From NCBI GenBank assembly GCA_913057765.1, contig CAJXPH010000054.1, forward strand, positions 1 to 13,172: a stretch of DNA of 13,172 nt, given 5' to 3'. Each line of letters opens with the position of its first letter. Position 1 is the first letter of the stretch. The stretch is from an uncultured Campylobacteraceae bacterium (lineage in GTDB: Bacteria; Campylobacterota; Campylobacteria; Campylobacterales; Arcobacteraceae). Below are positions 6,642 to 12,010 of this stretch, in pieces. The notes beneath the pieces are model-generated. The model ran no database searches and was not told the DNA's origin. It saw only the letters and a list, made by a program, of their open reading frames with translations. The translations under genes and the position numbers were made by a program.

Positions 6642-8759
6642 ACTATTACTTTTTTTTACCTTTACACCTTTTATAGAATTTAGTAACAACCCTATTGTTG
6701 TTCCATTATGTAAAACTGCTGTTACTATTGGTGAAAATAATCCAAAAGTTGCACCAGCAAGAATTGCAGAATTTATTCCAACAGTTGCATTGAAATTATT
6801 ATTTATCAATTGCATAGTTTTATTTGCCAACTCTTTTGCCTCAACTACTGCTGAAATATCATCTTTTAATAAAGAGATATCTGCCGTTGCCTTTGCAATA
6901 TCAGCACCCCTACTCATAGATATACCAACATGTGCAGAAATTAGCGCAGGGGCATCGTTTATCCCATCACCAATAAATGCCACTTTCTTACCTTCAGCCA
7001 TAAGTTCTTTTACAATTTTAGCTTTATCTGTAGGAAGAAGTTCTGCTTTTATATCATCTATTCCAAGTTCATCAGCTATCATTTGAGCTTTTTTCTTAGT
7101 ATCACCTGTTAACATCACAATATTTTTTACACCAAGCTCTTTTAATCTAATTATAGATTCTTTTGCATTTGCTCTTAAATTATCCGCTAGTGCAATTGTT
7201 CCTAAAAGTGTTCCATTAAAACCAATATATAAGAGTGTTTTACCATCGATAAGTGATTTTTCAATTTTTTCTTTATGTCGCGAAAAATCAATTTTCTCAT
7301 CATCTTCGAGGAAGTGTCTACTTCCAATTACAACCTGCTTTCCATCTACTTCTGTTTTAACTCCATGTGCAACTATAAATTCAACTTCTTCATGATGCAT
7401 ATGTACAAAACCATTCTCTTTTGCAGCTTTCACCACTGCTTCTGCTACTGGATGAAAATAATGCTCTTCAGTTGATGCAGTAAGATTTAGTAATTGCTCA
7501 GTTGTCCATGATTCATCATATGACTCAACTGCAATGACTTCAAGTTCACCTTCAGTTAAAGTTCCTGTTTTATCAAAAACAAAGGTATCTGCACTATGTA
7601 AAGATTCAATAGCCTTTGCCCCTTTTATCATAATACCCTGATGACCTGCTTTGGAAATAGTCGATTTAAATGCAACTGGTGTTGCAAGTTTTAAAGCACA
7701 AGAATAATCTGCTTGTAAAATAGATGCTGTTCTTTCAAAGTCTTTTGTAAATACGTAAGAAACTCCAGCTAATCCTAATGTAACAGGCACAAGTTTATCA
7801 GCAAGTTTTGTAGCTTTTAATTGTACTGACGACTTTTCATTTAAAGAGTTTTCTATATAGTGTTTGATTCTTTGTGTTGCAGTATCTGCCCCTACATATT
7901 CAGCCCAAATTTTTAGTCTTCCATCTTCAACAATAGTTCCAGAAATAACTCTATCGCCTCTACGTTTTACAACTGGCTCAGCTTCTCCTGTCATAGAAAC
8001 TTCATTTACACTTGCACTCCCATCAATTATATGACCATCTACAGGAACAGTATTACCAATACCAACAATTACAATATCACCTATTTGAATATCAACACTT
8101 TTAATTAAAATTTCAGTTAATTTACCATCAATTTCTTTTTCAACCCATGCTTCTTCAACATTTGGTTTTGATAGTTCTTTTAACAAATCATCACTTTTAT
8201 GAACTGTAGTTTCTTCTATATATTCACCAAGTTCTAACATTGCATTTGTAGAGTTTGCAGCTAAATAATCTTTTCTATAAATAGAGATACCAACCGCTGC
8301 ACTTTCTAAAACTCTTGAAGTTAATCCTTCAGTGAAAAGTTCTTTTGTTCCATCAATTAACATAGGGATAGCTGCAGAGGTAGTAATACTAGCTTTCAAC
8401 ATATCATTTTGAATAAATCTTTCAGCAACTAAAGCACCACTGGCTCTAACCATACTCTTTATACTAGGTTCTTCATCACTTATACAAGATACACAAACTG
8501 ATGCATTTGTACAAGAACTTAATAAATCGTCAACACTCAAGGTTGACAATTTTTTTTCAATTCTTTCACAAACAGAATTTTCTTCAAAATCAAAAATTAT
8601 ACTATGTGCTTTTTTATTTACTCTTACAGAGATAATACCTTCAATTCTTTCTAAATCTGTTTTTAAAATATTTTCATCAAGATATTTGTCTTTTAACAAA
8701 AAATATTTATATCTTGCTCTATTTGAAGTACTATGTACTTTTCTAAATTGATTATTCAT
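6639..8759 (-). CDS. P1B-type metal ATPase (FezB/CtpC-like)
   Basis: 706 aa. ATP-driven cation pump of the inner membrane. Residues about 15-75 look like a degenerate HMA domain without its CxxC. A cysteine cluster C83-x5-C89-x2-C92 follows in the linker. Two weakly hydrophobic helices (about 103-170) precede the actuator domain with T257-G-E259. The metal-path helix carries D351-Y-S-C354-A-L-K-L-A-T-P where most P1B pumps have C-P-C, so the usual proline is absent. Phosphorylation motif D396-K-T-G-T-L-T, a His-Pro pair in the nucleotide domain (FHPVAEAV), and hinge G597-D-G-I-N-D602 are intact, so it should be active. The last helices end with HNGTTIGLLLNSIK. Such non-CPx pumps include the P1B-6 pump FezB of ferrosomes and, from memory, CtpC-like pumps. 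Iron is the leading guess from the Fur and ferritin context; Mn, Zn or Co are possible. Last gene of the main operon, 5 nt after its neighbour. Confidence 0.9.
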   Translation of the reverse strand: MNNQFRKVHSTSNRARYKYFLLKDKYLDENILKTDLERIEGIISVRVNKKAHSIIFDFEENSVCERIEKKLSTLSVDDLLSSCTNASVCVSCISDEEPSIKSMVRASGALVAERFIQNDMLKASITTSAAIPMLIDGTKELFTEGLTSRVLESAAVGISIYRKDYLAANSTNAMLELGEYIEETTVHKSDDLLKELSKPNVEEAWVEKEIDGKLTEILIKSVDIQIGDIVIVGIGNTVPVDGHIIDGSASVNEVSMTGEAEPVVKRRGDRVISGTIVEDGRLKIWAEYVGADTATQRIKHYIENSLNEKSSVQLKATKLADKLVPVTLGLAGVSYVFTKDFERTASILQADYSCALKLATPVAFKSTISKAGHQGIMIKGAKAIESLHSADTFVFDKTGTLTEGELEVIAVESYDESWTTEQLLNLTASTEEHYFHPVAEAVVKAAKENGFVHMHHEEVEFIVAHGVKTEVDGKQVVIGSRHFLEDDEKIDFSRHKEKIEKSLIDGKTLLYIGFNGTLLGTIALADNLRANAKESIIRLKELGVKNIVMLTGDTKKKAQMIADELGIDDIKAELLPTDKAKIVKELMAEGKKVAFIGDGINDAPALISAHVGISMSRGADIAKATADISLLKDDISAVVEAKELANKTMQLINNNFNATVGINSAILAGATFGLFSPIVTAVLHNGTTIGLLLNSIKGVKVKKSNS

Positions 8760-8764
8760 AATCT

Positions 8765-9106
8765 CTATTCTTGATTTGCTTCCATAGAGGCTCGAGCATC
8801 TTCATATCTTTCTTTTAACTCTTCCATTCCTGCTTGAAATAGTTCAGTTCCTTTTGAAGCTGCTTTCATTAGAGATTCTTGAGCCCCTTTATTAGTTAAA
8901 AGAAAAGTAATAGCTGCTCCAATTAGTGCTCCTTTTACAAAATCTCCATTGTTAAATCCTGATTGAGCTTGTTGATTAGCTTGTCCATTTGTAGCATTTT
9001 GATTCATAGATTGAGTGATATAAGGATTGTGATTGATATTCATATTTTGTTTATTTTGTGTTCTTGTATTTTCAATATTCATATCGTAGTTATAATTATT
9101 CTTCAT
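8765..9106 (-). CDS. YtxH-like protein with Asn/Gln-rich N-tail
   Basis: 113 aa. Residues 1-54 are low-complexity and disordered: 24 of 54 are Asn or Gln (16 N, 8 Q), with several Tyr and Met. Then comes a short Gly/Ala membrane helix (about 57-72, VKGALIGAAITFLL) and an amphipathic, charged helix (about 78-112) that could form a coiled coil. The helix-plus-coiled-coil part resembles YtxH-domain proteins, which are often found beside P1B ATPases. The N-tail is prion-like and cytoplasmic by charge, suggesting assembly or condensation at the membrane (inference). The start overlaps the previous stop (TAATG), with GAAGGTGA upstream. The next gene, the ATPase, begins 5 nt later. The metal-binding role, if any, is unknown. 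Confidence 0.8.
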   Translation of the reverse strand: MKNNYNYDMNIENTRTQNKQNMNINHNPYITQSMNQNATNGQANQQAQSGFNNGDFVKGALIGAAITFLLTNKGAQESLMKAASKGTELFQAGMEELKERYEDARASMEANQE

Positions 9107-9459
9107 TATTCACCTTCACTAATTAAATCTTGATCATTATTATAAATAGCTTCATATTTTTCATCTATAACTTCCAAAGTATAAATACCTGCCATGCCAA
9201 TAGACACAGCAGTTAAAGCTTTAAATAATCCACCTTTTTGACCAATATAATTTGCAGTAGCGATAGCTGTACCAGTTGCAATTGCACCTTGGGAAGTTCT
9301 TTTTACAGTATCTTTAATAGCACCATTTGGAGAAATTTCTTCATTTTTTAATTTTTTATAATTAATTGTACCTGAGACTATTGCGGAAGCAACGGCTCCA
9401 CTTACAATATGCCCAAGTACATTTCTTGGTTCACCAGTATTGATTAATGGTTGATTCAT
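9106..9459 (-). CDS. Small Gly/Ala membrane protein, MamC-like topology
   Basis: 117 aa. Hydrophobic small-residue segments at about 14-33 (VLGHIVSGAVASAIVSG), 57-74 (AIATGTAIATANYI) and 79-96 (FKALTAVSIGMAGIYTL), with an acidic tail. The loop NYKKLKNEEISPNGAIKDTV (33-52) between the first two helices is charged. In length, helix spacing and the pattern 'LK-x3-I-x4-A-AI-DT' it resembles magnetosome protein MamC/Mms13 as I remember it, whose loop contacts magnetite. This likeness is by eye and could be convergence of Gly/Ala helices. It overlaps its upstream gene by 1 nt (TAATG) with AAGGAAG as ribosome site. A structural protein of an iron-containing membrane compartment is the attractive reading. 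Simple accessory subunit of the ATPase is the conservative one. Confidence 0.75.
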   Translation of the reverse strand: MNQPLINTGEPRNVLGHIVSGAVASAIVSGTINYKKLKNEEISPNGAIKDTVKRTSQGAIATGTAIATANYIGQKGGLFKALTAVSIGMAGIYTLEVIDEKYEAIYNNDQDLISEGE

Positions 9460-9758
9460 TATTCTTCCTTAGCCTTTGGTTTTCTTCCTCTTTTTACAGG
9501 AGTTTTCTTAACTACAATTTCTTCTTTTATATCTTCAAGAGAAGCTTGTTCTTTTTTTTCTTTGATACATTCAGCTGTTGCATTTATTGTTTGTTTTACA
9601 TCTTCAACAGTTTCTTTACCTTTTTCCAAAGAATTGTTAGCTACATTTTTTGATTTATCAAAAAGACTACCTGCAATTTCTTTTAACTTATCAGACTTAT
9701 TAAAAGCAACAACTGCTCCTGCACCTAGTGCCAATCCTACTACAAATGGTAATGCCAT
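9459..9758 (-). CDS. Single-pass membrane protein with basic tail
   Basis: 99 aa. It opens with a Gly-zipper-like membrane segment (residues 3-19, LPFVVGLALGAGAVVAF). A long amphipathic helix (about 22-76) rich in Lys, Glu and Asn follows, of the YtxH/DUF5132-like kind. The end is very basic (VKRGRKPKAKEE, from about 88), which recalls AT-hook or histone-like tails although the canonical R-G-R-P is not present. N-in or N-out topology is unclear; the charge suggests a cytoplasmic C-terminus. ATG at 9758 with GGAG 6 nt upstream, 3 nt after the ferritin-like gene. Similar short proteins with a GG-type helix (PacL/DUF1490 proteins in mycobacteria) act as metal chaperones and scaffolds for their ATPase. 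Equivalence here is inference. Confidence 0.75.
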   Translation of the reverse strand: MALPFVVGLALGAGAVVAFNKSDKLKEIAGSLFDKSKNVANNSLEKGKETVEDVKQTINATAECIKEKKEQASLEDIKEEIVVKKTPVKRGRKPKAKEE

Positions 9759-9761
9759 AAC

Positions 9762-10439
9762 TTACTCCTTATTATTTTTGTTATTTAAGTAAGTATTTAA
9801 AAGTGCAACGGATGCACTTCCAAATCCTACTCCACTAATCATCGAAATATTTAATTTTGAAAAAAGCTCAGTTAATTTATTTTGATCTACATTTCCTGTC
9901 ATTAAATCATCTAATAAGCCTTGATATTCACCAAGTTTTTGCATTAAATCTTCTTGATTAAATTCTGAGTTATTAGATACTCCATAATGATTAATCACAC
10001 AATTTCTAAATGCGGGTAAATGATTATTATAAGAAGCTGCTTGAAGTCTAAATAAAACATCTCTTATATCTTCTTCTTGCACATGAAATAAAAGATTATC
10101 ATACATAGCAATATTCTTGATTTCAGAAGCAACACCTAGTTCACAGCACTCAACATAAGTTTTTGGTACTTCAATTTTAAGAGCCCAATTATTAGACGGT
10201 ACTTCTACTCCGTATTTTTCTAAAAGAGGGATCAATGCACTATAGTGTATTGCTTCTGCTTCTTTGATATTTACAAAAGGTTGAACAAAACCAAATTCTT
10301 CTATAATTTTTGTATATGTTTCATAAGCTTTAAACTCATCATAAACTGCTATTCTAAGCACTTGTGAAACTATGGGTTGTTCACTATTTATATCTATTCT
10401 TTGAGATAAAAGTAATTGTTCATCATAATTTTCTTCCAA
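9762..10439 (-). CDS. Ferritin-like (DUF2202-type) protein, hydrophobic tail
   Basis: 225 aa. Residues about 22-150 form a four-helix ferritin-like domain of DUF2202 type: Y33-D-E35-F-K-A-Y, E62-x2-H65, E106-I-K-N-I-A-M-Y and N138-N-H140-L-P-A-F. E35, E62, H65, E106 and H140 are the likely metal ligands. The fourth helix lacks a full ExxH, so the site may differ from classical ferritin. C98-C99 precedes helix 3. A Gly/Ser/Ala hydrophobic segment near the C-terminus (about 194-216, ISMISGVGFGSASVALL) may tether it to the membrane, which is unusual for the family. Start is TTG, directly after the upstream TAA, with AGGAGG 8 nt before it; no in-frame ATG is near. Iron binding or oxidation coupled to the ATPase is inferred. 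Confidence 0.8.
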   Translation of the reverse strand: MEENYDEQLLLSQRIDINSEQPIVSQVLRIAVYDEFKAYETYTKIIEEFGFVQPFVNIKEAEAIHYSALIPLLEKYGVEVPSNNWALKIEVPKTYVECCELGVASEIKNIAMYDNLLFHVQEEDIRDVLFRLQAASYNNHLPAFRNCVINHYGVSNNSEFNQEDLMQKLGEYQGLLDDLMTGNVDQNKLTELFSKLNISMISGVGFGSASVALLNTYLNNKNNKE

Positions 10440-10754
10440 TTATGCAACCTCCTTTGCTAAATTATTTATAATTTCTGTTAATTCTTCTAAGTTTTCATTT
10501 TTAATTAAATCTTCCCAAAGTTTAGAAGGAAAAACTTTTGAATCATAAAGAATAGTAACTGATGCAATGATTTTTTTTATTTTTATACTTTTAATTCCAT
10601 CAATTCTATTTGGTAAATCTTCTATATCTTCTATAGATATATTTTCACTTTCATCTTTAATTTTTGGGTTTACTCTAACTCTTAGTCGTCCAGGAGTATG
10701 AGCAATAATAGAAAAATAGCTTGCTATTTTTATAATATCTTCTGTTTTTATCAA
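10440..10754 (-). CDS. HMA_2-like domain protein
   Basis: 104 aa, first gene of the operon. Residues 15-28 (FSIIAHTPGRLRVRVN) are the typical opening of HMA_2 domains. A ferredoxin-like fold follows (IDGIKSIKIKKIIASVTILY, 51-70). It lacks the CxxC of copper chaperones, so metal binding by that motif is not expected. Start is TTG at 10754 with AAGGA 6-7 nt upstream; the protein has no internal Met, which supports it. The same fold opens the ATPase of this operon, so the two may interact. In ferrosome loci a stand-alone HMA protein (FezC) accompanies the pump; this gene is the positional and domain counterpart, by inference. Stop codon is immediately followed by the next start. Confidence 0.8.
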   Translation of the reverse strand: MIKTEDIIKIASYFSIIAHTPGRLRVRVNPKIKDESENISIEDIEDLPNRIDGIKSIKIKKIIASVTILYDSKVFPSKLWEDLIKNENLEELTEIINNLAKEVA

Positions 10755-10806
10755 AAATATTCCTTTTGCTTTTTTAGTTTGGCTTTTTTAATCTTAAGTG
10801 GAACTT

Positions 10807-10812
10807 ATTATA
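10807..10812 (-). promoter_or_regulatory. -10 box of the metal-ATPase operon
   Basis: Minus-strand TATAAT in the context GATTTTATAATAAG, 53 nt upstream of the TTG start at 10754. The leader between them is T/A-rich with no clear hairpin. Confidence 0.6.
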
Positions 10813-10823
10813 AAATCGGACTC

Positions 10824-10838
10824 ATTATCAGTTATTAG
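10824..10838. promoter_or_regulatory. Possible Fur half-sites at the main operon
   Basis: ATTATCA-G-TTATTAG: one exact and one imperfect Fur half-site in direct rather than inverted arrangement, over the -35 position of the promoter. Much weaker than the boxes at 6581 and 11471; regulation of the main operon by Fur is plausible, not shown. Confidence 0.35.
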
Positions 10839-10844
10839 TTAGTT

Positions 10845-10884
10845 AAAAGAAAAGCAGTAAGAAAACTGTCTAGTGACAGTTTTC
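10845..10884 (-). terminator. Terminator hairpin overlapping the fur stop
   Basis: Perfect 10-bp inverted repeat GAAAACTGTC (10861-10870) / GACAGTTTTC (10875-10884) with a 4-nt loop. On the minus strand its left arm is the codons for Glu-Asn-Cys of the fur end, and the TAG stop lies in the loop and right arm. A loosely U-rich tail follows (CTTTTCTTTT). Confidence 0.65.
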
Positions 10885-11316
10885 ACATAAGCCATAAATA
10901 GTCATAACATGATCTTTTAAATCAAAGTTATAATTTCTTGCTACTGTAACTTGTTGTTTTTCTATAAGATCGTCAGTAAATTCAATAATTTTACTACATG
11001 AAGTACAAACTAAATGGTCGTGATGTAAAGATAAATTTAATTCATATCTTTTCATTCCATCGCCAACATCTAAAGATTCAATAATATTCATCTCTTCAAA
11101 AAACTTCATTGTTCTGTAAACCGTTGCTATTCCAACATCAATGTTGTACTCTTTTTTTATATTAAAAGCTATTTGTTCTGCCGTTAAATGTTCGCCTGAG
11201 AAATATAATATTTTTAAAATATAATCTTTTTGCACAGAGTTTTTAAAACCTAGCTTAGGGACATGTTCTTTGAAGTTTAGTAAAAAAGTATCAAAATCTA
11301 TTTCATATTTATCCAT
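10870..11316 (-). CDS. fur: Ferric uptake regulator (Fur family)
   Basis: 148 aa, usual length for Campylobacterota Fur. The winged-helix DNA-binding domain spans about 10-88 (FKNSVQKDYILKILY, then GIATVYRTMKFFEE at 62-75 as recognition helix). Metal and dimerisation domain: H98-H-D-H101-L-V-C104-T-S-C107, H136, and C144-E-N-C147-H at the very end. C104/C107 with C144/C147 form the structural zinc site; H98-H101, E112 and H136 belong to regulatory metal sites. It represses iron uptake genes when Fe(II)-loaded. The pattern favours Fur over PerR or Zur, but a second paralogue elsewhere cannot be excluded. ATG at 11316 overlaps the stop of the 47-aa ORF by 1 nt, with AAAGGA upstream. Two Fur boxes ahead of that ORF suggest autoregulation. 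It lies next to the metal ATPase operon and the TonB genes. Confidence 0.92.
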   Translation of the reverse strand: MDKYEIDFDTFLLNFKEHVPKLGFKNSVQKDYILKILYFSGEHLTAEQIAFNIKKEYNIDVGIATVYRTMKFFEEMNIIESLDVGDGMKRYELNLSLHHDHLVCTSCSKIIEFTDDLIEKQQVTVARNYNFDLKDHVMTIYGLCENCH

Positions 11317-11459
11317 TAATTAAATCCTTTTATTGTTATGACTATGAAACTTGTAATCAAGGCTAAAGAATAAACTTTCCATAAGTTTTTATGTATTTTT
11401 ACATTTCTTTTATATAGAAGCGAATCTTCTAAATGATTATAGTTTTTAAATTTTTTCAT
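11316..11459 (-). CDS. 47-aa predicted membrane microprotein upstream of fur
   Basis: An ORF starting at 11459 with AAGG 8 nt upstream and ending in TAATG, where the last A of TAA is the first base of the fur ATG. The protein has a polar, Lys-rich N-terminal half (MKKFKNYNHLEDSLLYKRN) and one C-terminal hydrophobic segment (about 27-43, WKVYSLALITSFIVITI), so it would be a C-tail-anchored membrane protein. Overlap with fur implies translational coupling. No homologue recognised. Caution: a TATAAT lies at 11461-11466 on the minus strand, and if that is the fur -10 box the transcript would begin inside this ORF and it would not be made. A promoter further upstream (CATAAT at 11484-11489) would include it. 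Confidence 0.5.
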   Translation of the reverse strand: MKKFKNYNHLEDSLLYKRNVKIHKNLWKVYSLALITSFIVITIKGFN

Positions 11460-11470
11460 GATTATACCTT

Positions 11471-11489
11471 GATAATGGGTATCATTATG
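11471..11489. promoter_or_regulatory. Fur box upstream of fur
   Basis: GATAATGGGTATCATTATG matches the 19-bp consensus GATAATGATAATCATTATC at 15 positions and contains ATAATG / CATTAT inverted arms. Placed 12 bp before the 47-aa ORF, in the promoter region of the fur transcript; points to autoregulation. Confidence 0.75.
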
Positions 11490-11514
11490 ATACAGTCTTA
11501 AAACTTAACTTAAT

Positions 11515-11533
11515 ATTAATGATAACAATTATC
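11515..11533. promoter_or_regulatory. Fur box in the divergent region
   Basis: ATTAATGATAACAATTATC matches the 19-bp consensus at 15 positions, with GATAA / TTATC arms. It lies about 30 bp upstream of the rightward -10 box at 11563, and 26 bp from the other Fur box, so it could act on either gene. Confidence 0.65.
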
Positions 11534-11562
11534 GTTTTAATACTATTCTAAGATTTAAATGC

Positions 11563-11568
11563 TAGAAT
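11563..11568 (+). promoter_or_regulatory. Extended -10 box of the 128-aa gene
   Basis: TGC-TAGAAT, an extended -10 with one mismatch, 32 bp before the ATG at 11600. Predicted start site about 11575. Confidence 0.5.
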
Positions 11569-11599
11569 TTGAGAATAAATATCAAAAAGGTTACATAAA

Positions 11600-11986
11600 A
11601 TGATAGCTTTATCTTTAATAAATACAACTGCAAATATCATAGTAGGTTCAATCACTACGAAAATATTTGATTCGATAGTAACATCAAAACTTACACAAAA
11701 ACAAGAAAAGAAAAAATGGATAAGAGATAAAAAACTAAATTTATTTTCGCAGTTGTCTGAAAATATATTGACTATAAATTGTAATAATTTAGAAGAAAAA
11801 AAATTACAAATAAAAGAAATTTCTTCTAAAATTATACTTTTGACAGAAGATACAAGTTTAAAAACAAATCTTATAAACTATACTTTTATACTAAATGAGT
11901 ATGAATGTTATAAGAACCATATAAAATTAGATCATCTTAATGATGAACTAATTTCAACTCTTAGTACATATATGAAGAAGATGTAG
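11600..11986 (+). CDS. Unrecognised 128-aa protein divergent from fur
   Basis: I do not recognise a family. Residues 1-28 are moderately hydrophobic with Ser/Thr (MIALSLINTTANIIVGSITT), possibly an amphipathic or membrane-associating helix rather than a signal peptide, since no cleavage site is evident. Residues 30-128 are helical, Lys/Glu/Asn-rich, with KQEKKKWIRDKKLNLFSQLS at 34-53 suggesting a coiled coil. Two Cys (NCNN, YECY) are not in a metal motif. The start has AAAAGG 9-10 nt upstream. It shares a 140-bp divergent region holding two Fur boxes with the fur transcript, so iron control is likely. It converges on exbD with only 6 bp between. Function unknown. Confidence 0.65.
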   Translation: MIALSLINTTANIIVGSITTKIFDSIVTSKLTQKQEKKKWIRDKKLNLFSQLSENILTINCNNLEEKKLQIKEISSKIILLTEDTSLKTNLINYTFILNEYECYKNHIKLDHLNDELISTLSTYMKKM

Positions 11987-12010
11987 GTAAAACTACTTTT
12001 CTTCTTTTTT
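11974..12010. terminator. Shared terminator between the 128-aa gene and exbD
   Basis: Imperfect inverted repeat: AAGAAGA-TG-TAG (from 11975) against CTACTTTTCTTCTT (11993-12006), with an internal bulge, then TTTTTT (to 12010) on the plus strand. It overlaps the ends of both convergent genes. Moderate strength. Confidence 0.45.

Noticed and set aside
6790..7475. Plus-strand ORFs opposite the ATPase
   Set aside because: Antisense shadows of a gene with intact catalytic motifs.
9451..9792. 113-codon plus-strand ORF opposite the 99-aa gene
   Set aside because: No ribosome site, lies antisense to a gene with clear operon overlaps, and its Ser/Phe-rich composition is that of a reverse frame of Lys/Glu-rich coding.
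10440..10754. Copper chaperone (CopZ-like)
   Set aside because: The HMA-type fold is present, but the CxxC metal site is missing and the opening motif is of the HMA_2 kind.
10870..11316. PerR or Zur instead of Fur
   Set aside because: Length, HHDH motif and Fur-type boxes with TonB neighbours favour Fur; not excluded completely without a tree.
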